From: Ophioceras dolichostomum
Taxonomy: Eukaryota; Ascomycota; Sordariomycetes; Magnaporthales; Ophioceraceae
Assembly: GCA_003049485.1 (NCBI GenBank)
Contig: PYST01000013.1
Coordinates: forward strand, 124,001 to 188,000
Length of the DNA: 64,000 nt
Direction of reading: 5' to 3'
Shown here: positions 31,591 through 43,849 of the stretch, piece by piece
How positions within the stretch are numbered: the stretch's first letter is position 1
Layout of the letters: every line of letters starts with the position of its first letter
The notes under the pieces: generated by a model
Seen by the model: only the letters and a program-made list of their open reading frames with translations
What the model was told of the DNA's origin: nothing
Databases searched by the model: none
Made by a program: the position numbers and the translations under genes

Positions 31591-33278
31591 ATGGCAGGAA
31601 CAGCATCACCGGGCACCGAGGGCCCCACGTATGCCCCGCCACAACTGCCCGCGGGCTGGATCGCGCAGTGGGACGGCACGAGCAGGAAGTACTACTTCGT
31701 CGAGCTCGCGACCGGCCGCTCGCAGTGGGACACGCCGACGCAGCCGGGCCAGATCGGAGGCGGCACGCCGCAAGCGGGGGTCGAACACCCCTACGGCAAG
31801 CCCGGGGACCAGCCGCCGCGCATCATCACGCACGAGGACGGCAGCCAGACGGTGCAGCACCCGGACGGCAGGTTGGAACCGATCATGCCGGGGGACGGAA
31901 GCCGGGGCATGGGCGACGGGCCATCAGGCGATAGGGGCTTTGGCGTGAGTTCTTTCTTCTCTGTTGTTGAGAGTTTCTCGGTTCACATGCACGGAGGGGC
32001 ATGCTTGGTCGGTGGTGTTGCTGCGCTGCCTGCATGGATGGCATGCGCCGCAGCCGCTACTGATGCGTCATGCGATAACTCAGCTACCTAAGCTACTTAA
32101 GTTACGTAGTTAACCATCATCGCAAAACCGCACACGCGCATATATTACAGAGCTTCGCACAGAACGCGCTCCTGAACCAGCTCGGCGGCGGCAAACACAG
32201 CGGCGGCCACGGCGGCGGAGGCGGGTCCAACCCGCTTGGGAACATCGCCAGCTCATTGCTGGGCGGCGGCGGTCACGGCGGCAGTCACGGCGGCGGTCAT
32301 GGAGGCGGCGGAGGCGGCGGAGCCGGGAAACTTGTTGGCCAGCTCGCGGCGGGCCTCTTCGCCAACGCCGGCGGAAACAAGCCACCAGCATCACACTCGC
32401 AGCCACAGTCACATACACAGTCACATACGCAGTCGCAGTCGCAACCCCAGAACTACCACGGCGGCCAGACAGCTGGCGCGCACCACGCGGGCGGCGGCCT
32501 CATAGGGAGCGTCGCGGGGATGTTCGGCGGCGGTGCTCATAAGCCGGTGGGTTTAGGGTCACCCCACCCCTCTTTCTCTCGTTATCCAAGACTACCTACC
32601 TAGGTAGGTAGTTAGAGCGAGCACAACAAGCTAACGATAATATACTGTTGGGCGGCGCAACAGCAGAACCAGAACTTCGGATATTCGAACGCCGGCCAGG
32701 GCGGCGGCTACTCAGGGACCGCTCCACCGACGGCGTACCAGTCGCCCTCGGCCGTTGGCTCGACGCCGACGTTCGCGTCGCCGAACCCGAACCAGTCGGC
32801 GCCACCTCCTCAGTCCTCATACTCCTCCCCTCACACCGGATATGGGAGTGGTGCGGCCCCGCAACAGCAGCAGCAACCGCACCAACAGCAGCAGCAGCCG
32901 TCGTACGCACCACCAAATACGAGCCAGGCAGGCGCACCATACAGCACGCCGAGCTCCCAGGCACCATACGGCTCGCCAAGTCAAGCCCAGTCGCCTTACG
33001 GACACCAGCCACAAGCAGCAGCAGCAGCATCGCCGTACGGCCAGCAACCCCACCTCCAGCAGCCTACGTATGCCACTGGCCCCCAGCAGCAGCAACAGCC
33101 GTACGGACAGCAACCGCCACCCTACGGTGGGCAGCCACACCAGCAGCAGCCGCAGCAGCAGCAGTATTACCCCCCTCCACCACAGCAGAGCTACGCGCCG
33201 CCGCCGCCACAGCAGCAGTATGGCCAATACAGCGGCGGACAGCAGCCTACATATGGGGGTGGCAATCCGCATTACTGA
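31591..33278 (+). CDS. WW-domain protein with Gly/His-rich centre and Q/P/Y-rich tail
   Basis: Three exons, 31591..31944, 32151..32546 and 32664..33278, all phase 0, give 454 residues. A single WW domain spans residues about 17-50 (LPAGWIAQWDGTSRKYYFVE to SQWDTP) with both signature tryptophans. WW domains bind proline-rich ligands. A segment HEDGSQTVQHPDGRLEPIMP follows. The middle is Gly/His-rich with two short hydrophobic patches (LLNQLGGG, GNIASSLLGG). The last exon is almost entirely Gln/Pro/Tyr/Ser, repeating PYG-Q/SPYG units, so it is prion-like in composition. The acceptor at 32664 is the first AG after a CTAAC branch site; the in-frame alternative three bases on would drop one Gln. 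Both introns carry TACCTA-type motifs. I cannot name an orthologue; a role in RNA or vesicle-associated assemblies is speculation. Confidence 0.85.
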
Positions 33279-34175
33279 GTGCTTGAAGGGGTTGGTGCAG
33301 CAACCCGCTCACCAGTAGCCAATCCGTTCACCAGTCATCATTGTTGCTGCATGATGCCTGAGGGACCTACTGAGTAGGTAGGGTTTAAAGTAGTAGAAGG
33401 AGGAAAGGGCTTCCAAGAAGGGAGTATGCTCATGGGGAAGTGACGCTCCCCTGGCTCCGTGGTGGCATCATCTTCCCTGTAGTAGTGAGGGCAGGCAAGC
33501 AGGCCAGGCTCGTTGAGAAGCAGCAGGAGCAGGAAGGGAAGGGGGTTGGTTTACCATCTGACTTGGAGCGGTAATAAAAAAAAGTTAGGGAGGCACCGAG
33601 ATGCAGTTAGTTTAGAGGAGGAGGAGGGGGATGGATAGCGAGGCTTTTTTTTCTTTCTTTTGTCCTCCCAGGACGCCGCAGGAAAGTGGACGACAACAAC
33701 GACGAGATAACCGAGCAGCAGCCTCTCGTGTGGACCCGGTGGGCAGAGAAGAGAAGAGAATGCCGGAATATAGGACCCTACCTAACGACCAGAGCATTTT
33801 GGTCATACATAGCTTTATTATGTCTTCTTTCTTTTTTTTTTTTTTTTTGCATTCCTTTTCTTCTGGTCTATTCTTTTTTTTGTTACCCTTTCCTTGCTTC
33901 TTTCACTTTTTGAATAATTGCCCATACAGTGCAGCCCAATGAGGAGAGACAGACATACAAACAGACTGGCCATGTCCGACTGGCAGTGCGAATTGGAACC
34001 TGTGACTTAAATATCCATTCCTTTTTTTTGGTTCAGATGGTACTATATGAGGACCTGAGCCAAGACGAAAGAAACATCCCTTTTTCGACAGTGTATTGTA
34101 TCATGACGGACGGAAATATAGATAGGTGAAGAGGAAGGTAGGGAGAAAGAAGAAAGCATCGTGTCACCTGTTGCT
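33279..34175. other. convergent 3' intergenic region
   Basis: Between two converging genes. It contains long T runs (for example about 33831-33848) and purine-rich stretches, and no supported gene. Confidence 0.5.
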
Positions 34176-35173
34176 TCATTGTCGCTTCTTGTCTCGGTGT
34201 GGAAAAACCGTTGCGGAACCTCCAGAAGGAGAAGAAGTAGAAGCCAGCCTGTGGAGGAAGTCCCCGACTCGCCGGGCTACGAGAACCGCCAGGACAGCCA
34301 CGACGACGAGGTAGCCACCCACGGGAATCAGGCTGCGTGGCAGGACATTCAGGATGAACGGGTCCAGGATGATGTCGACGTGAACGGGCGGCACGTTCTC
34401 CATCAGGCTCGCGTTGGTGGTGAAGTAGTCCGCCGTGGCGAGGATCCGGAGCAGGAGGACTGATGCCTCGTGCTCCCCTCTTGGGTTTGGAGGCCGCCGC
34501 TCAGATTCTGGACGCTTGCCGCCGTCAACAGCCGCTTGTTTGGCAACCTCCGCTTCTTCTTCTTCTTCCTCTAATCTCGAGGCTGAGTACGCAGCTAGCG
34601 ACGAGATCAAGTCCGGCGTGTCCCATACGGCCGGAATCTCATGGACAGTCAACCTAAAGTCGGTGGGTTGCTGAGTTTGTTTGAGTGGTCATGTGGTCAT
34701 ATGTTGTCAGCGAGCTTGCAAACGAATAATCACCGGACGATGGGCCGGGTTTGAAGCCCTGGCGGACATGTAGGATGGACGGGGTCTTATTGCAGAAAAG
34801 AGTTTCATTTCAAAATGTAAGTCTGATAAGGTAAGCAACTGTTCAAGATCGGTGAACTTACAGTAGCGGCCCAGCACACTCGTACCTCATAACGCTGATC
34901 GGGCGTCAAGTCGTCGAGCAGCAACCATGTCGCCTTCCCATGCTCCCCGACCTCGTTACTACTGCTACTGCTGGGAAACTCCGCTCGAAGGTGCGTCCGG
35001 ATGGATGAACGGCCCTTTTCCGGACTCAGCACATCGAGCCGTAGGTCTGAGAGCGTCGGGTGCTCGTGCGGTATTCTGATCGTGGCTGGGCCTTTGAAGA
35101 TGGTCTTCTCCACGTTCGCGAGGGCGGGGCCGACCAGCAGCAGAGAAAAAAGAAGACTTGAGGGACGTAACAT
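34176..35173 (-). CDS. type I membrane protein, secretory pathway, unrecognised
   Basis: Two exons, 35173..34862 and 34670..34176 (minus strand), joined in phase 0 (GTAAGT...CTCAG), give 268 residues. The N-terminus LRPSSLLFSLLLVGPALA is a clear signal peptide. The lumenal part has a beta-sandwich-like sequence ending LTPDQRYEVRVCWAATQPTD, where the intron falls between T and Q. It continues FRLTVHEIPAVWDTPDLIS, then an acidic run and a basic linker. A conserved-looking stretch (LRILATADYFTTNASLMENV) with one N-glycosylation sequon follows. One membrane segment lies at residues about 219-237, and a short basic cytosolic tail ends DKKRQ. The layout suggests an ER-resident single-pass protein with a fibronectin-III-like lumenal domain. 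I recognise it as the kind of protein conserved in Pezizomycotina, but I cannot assign a function. Confidence 0.8.
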
Positions 35174-36064
35174 GCTTTGTTTCTTCCTTTTACTATGCGA
35201 TCACCTTCGCTCCGGGCAGTTCAGACCAGAGCTCGTCTACCAAGACAGGGATGAGCTGAATGGTGGAAGAATAGCACCAGCCACGGTAGTGGTGCTGGTG
35301 TGGCACGAGCACTCTCCAGCTTCAGCCACAGGCGGTCAGCACCCACCCCACAGCGCTCAATCCCCAGACAATCACATGTCTACCGGCACGCCGGCAGACG
35401 ATGCGGCAGAGAGTTTAGTGGAGCACAAGTACACAGGTATGTGGCGGCTGGTGACGCCAGCGCCGAGGGATTGCGTGAATAGGATGCGATTCTGGCAGTG
35501 AGCCGCATAGCGCCGTCTCTTAACGCCTTGCGTAGGTTGGTTTCCCAACCCAATGGTCACGCACCTCAGCCACCGCATTGCACTTTCGAACCGATGGCCG
35601 GTGTGTCGCCTGTTCAGTCTTTCTCTCCTCCTCAGATGAGCTTACCAACCTGCTAGCTTGAGGCCTTCTCGATAACATAACTGGATTAGGAGCTATACCC
35701 TTGCTGGCTGTCGGAGAACGACTCGTCATGCTACTGGCTGTTGACAGCTGAAGTGACTCTCGGCCGAATTCATCCTCCTTTCTTAGCGACGGACTTGCCT
35801 GCCAACCACGATCACGCCAGAATTGGCTGGCAGACCGCCTCCGGAACTCTCTTTCTCGAATCTCCCGTGCCGCCCCCCTCGCCCCCTTTTCTTGCTCGAC
35901 ACGACCCCCGCGACACTACGAAAGGCACTTTGCGACGGCGGCGATACTCCTTTGGTATCAGTCTCTTCGGAGACGGACCTCCTCACACCATCGGCATTCT
36001 CCTCTTGGGCTAGCGATCAACCGCGCGGAAGTGGCGAAATAGTCGGGAGGGCGGGACGGGCACA
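35174..36064. promoter_or_regulatory. divergent promoter region
   Basis: About 0.9 kb between the start codons of the membrane protein (minus) and the ABCD transporter (plus). It is GC-rich near the transporter start. No specific site is assigned, and no gene is supported. Confidence 0.4.
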
Positions 36065-38342
36065 ATGGCGGCGGTATTATCAAAACCGTCCAGGCCGCTG
36101 CTCGCCTCGGCGAAGATCCGGGGTCTGGTCGCGCGACTCACGCAGACGTACCTCTCGCACCGGACGCAGGTCTCGCGCGCCGTGTACATCACCCTCCTCC
36201 TCGCGCTCGTGCATCGCGTACGGACGGCCATCGCGGAACAAAAGGCGGCGTCACAGCGCGAAAGAGCAGCGCGCGAAGAGCAAAGCGGGACCACCATCAC
36301 TACCACATCGACGGCGGTGCTAGACGGCAGCGGCAGCAGCAATGGGACCAGCCCCAGCGGAGGAGGCGACGGATCGGACGGAGGCGGCGCGGGGAAGAAG
36401 CGCAAGAAGGTCGAGCTGAACCGCGAGTTCTTCCGGTCGCTGATCAAGCTGGTCCGCATCGCGGTTCCCGGCTGGCGCAGCAAGGAGGCGCGCCTGCTGG
36501 TCAGCCACAGCTTCTTCCTCGTGGTGCGCACGCTCATCAGCCTGAAGGTGGCGGCCATGGACGGCGCCATCGTCAAGTCGCTGGTCAAGGGCAACGGCAA
36601 GGAGTTCCTCATGCGCATCGTGTGGTGGATGCTGATCGCGGTGCCTGCCACCTTCACCAACTCGATGCTGTCGTATCACCAGGCCGAGCTGTCGCTCAAG
36701 TACCGCACACGCCTGACGCAGCACATCCACGACAAGTACCTCTCGCGCCTGACCTTCTACGGCATCTCGGCCCTGGACGACAGGATAAAAAATCCGGACC
36801 AGCTGATCGCCGTCGACGTGGCCAAGTTCTCCAACAGCCTGGCCGAGGTCTACAGCAACCTGGCCAAGCCCCTGCTGGACATGACCATCTACACCCACTC
36901 GCTCTCGCGCAGCGTCGGCGGCGAGGGCGTGATGTTCATGTCCCTGCTGGTGCAGCTGTCCGCGAGCGTCATGCGCGCGCTGACCCCGCCCTTCGGCCGG
37001 TACGTGGCCGACGAGGCGCGGCTCGAGGGCGAGTTCCGCTTCCAGCACTCGCGCCTGATCGATCACTGCGAGGAGGTGGCGCTGTACGCTGGCCACGAGG
37101 CCGAGAAGAACACGCTGGACAAGGGGTACTTCACGCTGATCAAGCACGTCAACTACATCCTGCGCCGCCGCTTCTACCACGGCTTCATGGAGGACTTCGT
37201 CATCAAGTACTTCTGGGGCGCCCTGGGCCTGCTGCTCTGCAGCGTGCCCGTGTTCGTCAAGCTGCCGGGGCACGTGGCCATGAACATGGGGGACCGCACC
37301 GAGAGCTTCGTGACCAACCGCCGCATGCTGCTGTCGGCGTCGGACGCCTTCGGGCGGATCATGTTCTCGTACCGCGAGGTCATGGAGCTGGCGGGCTATA
37401 CGTCGCGCGTGGCGTCGTTGTTGGATGTGATGGAGGACATCCAGGCAGGCCGGTTCGAGAAGAAGCTGGTCTCTAGCTCGGGTACTGAGGGAAATGAGGC
37501 GGTGCTGAAGGGCCGTGGGAAGATCGTTGAGAGTGAAGACATCGAATTTATTAATGTGTAAGTGCTGTCCACCCTTCGCTATAATGCGGCCGATCCCTTT
37601 TGCTGACCAGATCAGACCCATCATCTCACCCAACGGCGACGTCCTCATCAAGGCGCTCTCGTTCTCCCTCAAGCAAGGCGACCACCTCCTGGTCGTCGGC
37701 CCCAACGGCTGCGGCAAGTCCTCGCTCTTCCGCATCCTGGGAGGCCTCTGGCCCGTCTACGGCGGCACGGTCTACAAGCCGCCCTTCACCTCCATCTTCT
37801 ACATCCCGCAGCGGCCCTACCTCTCCCGCGGCTCCCTGCGCCAGCAGATCACGTACCCAGACGGCCTTCGCACTGTCCGCGCCAAGGGCGTCTCGGACGC
37901 GGACCTACTCGAGATCCTACGCATCCTAGACCTCGAGCACCTCGTCACCATGTTCGCCGAGGGCTGGGACGCCGAGGCCGAGTGGCGCGACGTGCTGAGC
38001 GGGGGCCTCCAGCAGCGCGTCGCGATGGCGAGGCTGTTCTACCACAAGCCCCGCTACGCCATCCTGGACGAGTGCACGAGCAGCGTGACGCTCGAGACGG
38101 AGAAGGTCATGTATGACCAGGCGAAGGCCCTGGGCGTCACGCTGATGACGGTCAGCCACCGGAGGAGCCTCTGGAAGTACCACAGCCACATCCTCCAGTT
38201 CGACGGGCAGGGGAACTACATCTTCACGAGGCTCGACGCGGACCGCCGCTTGAGGCTGGAGGACGAGAAGGAGGACCTCGATGTTAAGCTGAGGCAGGTG
38301 CCTGAGCTGGAGAGGCGGATTGCTGAGCTTACGGCTGCGTAA
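36065..38342 (+). CDS. peroxisomal ABC half-transporter, ABCD (ALDP/Pxa) subfamily
   Basis: Two exons, 36065..37557 and 37616..38342 (phase 2, GTAAGT...ATCAG), give 739 residues. The N-terminal membrane domain (residues about 100-470) has the ABCD conserved block NPDQLIAVDVAKFSNSLAEV and the HSRLIDHCEEVALYAGHEAE segment typical of peroxisomal ALDP-type proteins. The junction restores FINVPIISPNGDVL. The nucleotide-binding domain has Walker A GPNGCGKSS (about residue 526), signature LSGGLQQR (about 625), Walker B YAILDECTS and the switch histidine in TVSHRRSLWKYH. ABCD half-transporters dimerise in the peroxisomal membrane and import long-chain acyl-CoA for beta-oxidation. Fungi normally have two paralogues (Pxa1, Pxa2), and I cannot tell which this is. 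A Ser/Gly-rich insert with a KKRKK patch lies at residues about 75-118. Confidence 0.93.
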
Positions 38343-41300
38343 CGGCAGGGAAGGGAGACATCATCACCAGGTACCTACCACCTAGGTAGATACGGTCTTT
38401 ATCGAAGGACCTAGGACTTGGCGCCTACTTAAGGTAGGGTAATTTCCTCCCGACTTGGATACACGGAGGAGACTGTGGGCTCGGAGGAGCCAAGCCCGGC
38501 TTATTCTTTTTGTAACTGTAACTATTACCTGCATCGCATGTGGGTTGGTCATGAATGATTGAGGATAGCTGTCTGCATATACATACCCTTATGGTATTGA
38601 TGGTTAGACATCCCTAGGCATGGAATATAGTCTGGTGATCAAGGTTAAGATCCTGTACGTTGAACTCGTAACTTGTATCGAAGTATTTCTCCTTCAAGTG
38701 TCGAACAAGGCTGTGACCAGGCCCTTGGAGCCCTCCTGATCTAACTTCCCTCCCTCATTCCGCTAGAATTGTGCGAAGAACGGCATAAGCAGCGCTTTGT
38801 GCTGACTACCCATGGCTTCTCCCCCTCAATTCCTTTTTAGCTGTGATGAATCGAAGGGAGGTAGCTAACGAAGTAGTCAAGAGATGAAGAAGCAAGGATG
38901 ACCACAGCTGCTTGCTTCATCAGGGATTCAGAGCGAACCTGAGACTATCAGACATCCCGACGAGTCGTGTGCCGGCCCATTTCGGAAGCCTCGTTGTGTG
39001 GTGGCTGTGCCGTAGAACATTGGCGCTGCGCAACCGTCGTCCGACACCAAACGCCGACCGCACCAGAAGCTGCTGCTGGCCTCGGACGGGACGGAGGTGG
39101 TCGAGGGGAAGGGGTAGGATGCACTTGGTCTTATATATTTCGCAACATCTGTAGATCCAAAACCTGTGGTCCTCCTCGTCGAAACGGTCGATAGGTTTCG
39201 ATTTGCATGCGTGCTACTAGACAAACAGAGCGAAGGAGGATGTTACTGTCCGCGACATCTTCCTCGCTACCGCTTCGGATTTTTTTCTCTGATGTATCAG
39301 GGCAAGCTGGGAGTCATGAGTTGAGGAGGAGGATATGGCGTCACACACAAAAATGGGGATCCTCATTGCAGGGGATCGGCACGGCGAATTTGGCGAATCA
39401 CGGAGAGCTCCGGCGACATGGGGGAGTCGACATGTGAAACGCGGCGATTCCCCCTCCTCTTTCCAACCCCTTCTCTCCCTCCTCTTCTTCTTCACCCCTT
39501 CACAGCTCATCTCATGTCGGAAGAGAGAGAGAACTATGCTTGCTTGAGAAATTCAAGCATCCAGGCATGATAACCCGTCATCTCATCTCCTCTTTTTAAC
39601 GTTCAGCTTCATCAGCTTCGGCTTCAGGTTCATCACCACACAAATCACAACCATACATATATCTGGCTATATCAGGCCGCCCAGGGCACCAAGGCACGTT
39701 TGCCACGCACCCCTGGTCTCAAAACCCAGTTCATTTCCTCATCCAAATCGACCGGGGATTAGAGCGGCAGTGTCCCACCGGACATTCCAGAACTTCTGGT
39801 CCAGCGGTGAGGTTTGCTTGTGGCCCAACCTGGGTCGCTGGAGGGATCATCCCCTTCAGTTGGAGTGGGCACCAATGGAGCGATTAACACAATATCCTCT
39901 CTGACCACAGTGGAGTGCACATGGTAGAGAGCTCTCAAATCTCATATTCAGTTGATGGGGACCGAGGCACCCTCTCTGCCTCTCTCCTGAGGAATACGTA
40001 CACTCCAGAGAGCATGAGCGAAATAAAGAAAATATCGCAACACGCTGATGAGATGAGGATGGAGATGTTGGAATGTGCTGGTGTCGCCTGGCACTGTGAT
40101 GAGGGGACGACTCGACGAGCACACGGGACTTGCTCTCCTAGTGCCCCCCACCACTAATCGATCGAGAGCGAGGCTTGTCAACCCACTCCCGTCACAGATA
40201 GTCGACATTTCTTTCTAGCTGAAGCCATGGATGACTCTTTTTACACTTGCACAGCCGCTGCATGATGAAGACAAGACCTGAAATGAGATAGCTGGACGAG
40301 AGCTGGAGAGCAGAGAGCATGAACCGGGCCACCAAATAGGCTTGGATTCTCCCTCAAACCTCCACTGGCCCAACTGGAGAATTTCGTCCCAGGTTCCTAG
40401 TGAAGATCCCCCTCTTCATCACCGGGTTACCTCCAACGGCGTGAGTCGCCCAGCCGCGACCGACGGCTGGTTGGGGCTGAGTGTGTCGATCGGGTCAAGC
40501 AGCCGTGCACTGATGAGGGCTCACCCGGAAACATCTTTCTCTTCCCTCAATGCCTCATTTCTTCCAGGGCACACAGGGCAGGCATTGCCTTGCGGACATG
40601 GTGGATTCAGCGGATTTTGGCCCTGGAGACAGTGATCTCCGTTCCGGCGCCCACTGAAGCACTGTCGCCCATCACCGCAAAGGCATGGAAGCTTGAAATC
40701 TAGAGGCAGGTTGTGGTAATTTTTCATTGAACGTCATCACAATCCTGAGGGAAATTTCGACTTACTGTACCCTGCCTAGGAAAGTGAACAACATGCCCGA
40801 AATACCTTACTCGGACACGCTACGCATAGGTCACAGATTACTAAAGATACCACTCGCACTTAACAGTACGACAACTAACCCGGGGATCGACGCAGGCTCA
40901 CGGGATGGCTGCCGATGAAAGTCACGGACTTTTTAAAAAGATCTGATGCTAGCAAAATGACTGGCTCACCTGGCGCCCGTAAAGTGCTCGCCGGGCAGAT
41001 CTCCCAGTGTTCATGCACCCACCCATCTTGCCGTCCAACCGCCACCCTCCCTCTCCTCTCCCTTTCCCGAGACTGCGTGCAGGCAAGCAAGGCCTGTGGA
41101 AAGCTCTGGGCAGCTGGGATCGTGAGCCGCATCCCCAGTGGCTGCCCCTTTACCCCTTAACTAAACCCCATCGGTTGTTAAACAGGGGTGTGATTGGGCA
41201 GACCAGACCACGCTAATCGTCTCATGTTTGGTGGTTTGGGTGGGTTTCGTGGTACCTGCATCCGCACCCCCGCTTCTTTCCTTGGACGTCTCCTGAAGAT

Positions 41301-42445
41301 ACCACAGCATCTGACGAAAAGAAAAAGAAGGGAAAAAAAAGAAAACTCCTACCCCTCCCTCCCTTCTCATCTTGTTGATGAGCCACACCACTCGCCCGCA
41401 CAACCACCAGCTCCAGGAAACGCCAGCCGAAAACTTGGCACTGTTTCCCGTTGATCTGCGGGTCTGACCAGTCCTGCGGTTGATTAAAGGGGACTCTTGG
41501 GCTGTGGGCGAGCGGCGGCATTCCTTGTTCCAACTGTCGCCCGTCGCCCGTTCGCTGACGTGACAAGCAGGAGAACAAGCAGACACACACATCAACCCGT
41601 CCAGACAACGCAAGGCCGTGAGAGGCTGTCGCTGTCTATGACACCCTGGCCGTCACCCCTTCGACCCTTCGACCCTGGGAGGCCCTGGGGATTTCCCCCC
41701 TTCATCCCCCCCCGGTCCCCTCATCATGGCAAAGCTGCCGCCGCTCTGCTCTCCTGTCCTGTCCTGCCTGGCCTGCAGTCTGCTGTACCAGGATCGAGAG
41801 ACCGGGGCCCATTTTGGGTCCTGCTGGTTCCATTCCGAATGGGAGATGAGGCAGGGATATGTCGTCGTCGTCAGCGCCGAAGTGAGCCAAGGACCCCAAG
41901 GCAGGTATCTTGGCCTTGCCACAGATAGGTGAACAAGTGAACAAAAAGGCTCCTGAAGCCCGGTTCTGCTCCTCTCCTCCTTCTCCTTCTTTCCCTTTTC
42001 TCTCCTCACCCTCCTTTTTCGGTCTTTCTCTCTCTCCTTCGCACCGGTGTCCTTCAGGCCCATTCATTCCTTCTTGTGTTTATCCAAAAGCAGAGCTGCT
42101 TTTTCACTTCACACGTTCCTTATCCAACTGCACATACTTTCGTTCTTGAGAACTACCGTGAGGCAAACTGCGTCTGCCATCTACCTTCTTTCAAGTGAAA
42201 TCGACTTTCACACTCATTTTTCCAACCAAACATATACCTCGAACTACACGCGGAACATTATATCCCGTCGGAGAGATCTCGATATCTACGATCAAAGAGA
42301 AACGAAAAAGAACCAACCCTCCAAGCCCATCTGTGAAGTGTTTCTCAAGTGTTCTCTCTACTGAGATATCTCGGGCCAAAAACGAACCCCTTTTCCTCAC
42401 CGCACACACCACACACGTGATATACACCCCACACAACTCAGCAAC
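38343..42445. other. 4.1 kb gene-poor region
   Basis: No gene supported on either strand; the open frames are short, overlapping and low-complexity. CACCTAGGTA-type motifs lie at about 38379-38388. From about 41640 onward the plus strand is C/T-rich and leads, through a long probable leader, into the secreted-protein gene at 42446. Nothing resembling a transposon or tRNA was found. Confidence 0.5.
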
Positions 42446-43849
42446 ATGAAGGCTGCTGTCGCTGTCCTCGGCCTGTTCGCGGCCGCCGCCTCAGCTTCCT
42501 ATGCTCAGCCGAAGCACCCCCGCGTGAACTTCCGCAACTTCCGCCGCCAGAACTCGACGGACGCCGCCACCACGGCCGACACAGCGATTGTCACGAGCCC
42601 CACGGCCGAGGCCACCGGAACTGCTACTGCTGGCAACAACGCCACAACAGCCGGCGCCGGTGCCGTCCTGACCACCGTGACCGTCCGGCAGACCTCGGTC
42701 CACACTATCATCTCGTGCGCACCCACAGTCACCAGCTGCCCGGCCGCGACCGAGACCGAGGCCATCTCGTCTCTGCCCCCCGGCGCCGTGTCCACCATCT
42801 TCGAGACCCTCACCGACGTCGTCACCACCGTCGTCTGCCCCGTGTCCGAGGTCTCGTCCGTGTCGTCCTCGGTCCTGAGCGAGCACTCCGCCTCGCTCTC
42901 GAGCAGCCTGGCCTCGTCCTCCACCGAGCCCGTCCTGACCTCGTCGTCCACGGACGGCAGCGTCGCGAGCACTACCGCTATTGTCCACCTGACCACCATC
43001 ACGCGCGAGGTCGTCGTCACCATCACGACCCAGCGCACCGTGGTCTTCACTGAGGGCGCCGCCGACGGCACGGGCACCGCCCGTGTTGTGACCACCACCA
43101 TCGACAACACCATCGAGACCACCACGACTGAGCTCGTCACCTCGTCTGCCACTGCTCAGGGCGGTGGCTCGGGCAGCGAGGCCACCACGACTCTGGAGGA
43201 CGCCACCACCACCTTGACTGGCACCAAGACTGGCACTCGCACTGTCACTATCAAGAAGCCTACTTCCTCCAGCAGCTCGGGCCACGGCTCTGGCAACGGC
43301 TCCGGCTCGGGCAATGGCTCTGGCCACGGTTCTGGCAACGGCTCTGGCTCAGGCTCTGGCAACGGTTCAGGCTCTGGTAACGGCTCCGGCTCCGGCTCCG
43401 GCGAGACCTGCGCCTGCGCCGCGCCCTCCACCGTGACCGTGACCCAAGCCGCCATCACCGTGACCGTGACCGCGACGCCCACGGACGGCAGCTCTAGCGG
43501 CAACGGCTCCGAGGGCTCCGAGGACGTGTCGACGACCACCACATCATCGAGCCCTGCCACCACCAGCGCCGGTTCCGAGGACGACGGCGAGGAAGAGGGC
43601 GACGACGACGAGGCCTGCGACGCCGATCTGACTGTCACGGTGACAACCTCGTCTTCGACCAGCTCCTCCGCTTCCTCGTCCATCACCGCCCAGGCGGAGG
43701 TCTCCGGCGCGCCCTCCTTCTCCGGGAACGGCACCGCCCCCGCCACTACTACCCGCCGCCGCGGCGGTAAGGGCCGTGGCGGCAAGGGTCCCCGCCCGAC
43801 TGCCACTGCTACGGCGTCTGTTGAGGCTCGTCATGTCCGCTTCTTCTAA
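42446..43849 (+). CDS. secreted Ser/Thr-rich protein, probable cell-wall or surface protein
   Basis: Single exon, 467 residues. An N-terminal signal peptide (AVAVLGLFAAAASASYA) is followed by a dibasic site in VNFRNFRRQNST that could be cut by a Kex2-type protease. The body is Ser/Thr/Val-rich, with repeated VTVT/TTT strands expected to be heavily O-glycosylated. There are few cysteines (CAPTVTSC, VVCPV, TCACAAP, ACDAD). A Gly-Ser-Asn/His array (GSGNGSGSG) covers residues about 275-318, and an acidic stretch (EDDGEEEGDDDE) lies near residue 385. The C-terminus is basic (RRRGGKGRGGKGPR) and ends ARHVRFF with no hydrophobic GPI-anchor signal, so it is probably secreted or wall-associated. An abundant product is suggested by the long pyrimidine-rich leader and by codons ending mainly in C or G. 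No catalytic domain is visible. Confidence 0.85.
   Translation: MKAAVAVLGLFAAAASASYAQPKHPRVNFRNFRRQNSTDAATTADTAIVTSPTAEATGTATAGNNATTAGAGAVLTTVTVRQTSVHTIISCAPTVTSCPAATETEAISSLPPGAVSTIFETLTDVVTTVVCPVSEVSSVSSSVLSEHSASLSSSLASSSTEPVLTSSSTDGSVASTTAIVHLTTITREVVVTITTQRTVVFTEGAADGTGTARVVTTTIDNTIETTTTELVTSSATAQGGGSGSEATTTLEDATTTLTGTKTGTRTVTIKKPTSSSSSGHGSGNGSGSGNGSGHGSGNGSGSGSGNGSGSGNGSGSGSGETCACAAPSTVTVTQAAITVTVTATPTDGSSSGNGSEGSEDVSTTTTSSSPATTSAGSEDDGEEEGDDDEACDADLTVTVTTSSSTSSSASSSITAQAEVSGAPSFSGNGTAPATTTRRRGGKGRGGKGPRPTATATASVEARHVRFF

Noticed and set aside
36320..37735. 471-codon minus-strand frame opposite the ABCD transporter
   Set aside because: Antisense shadow; composition rich in His/Gln/Arg/Val without domains.
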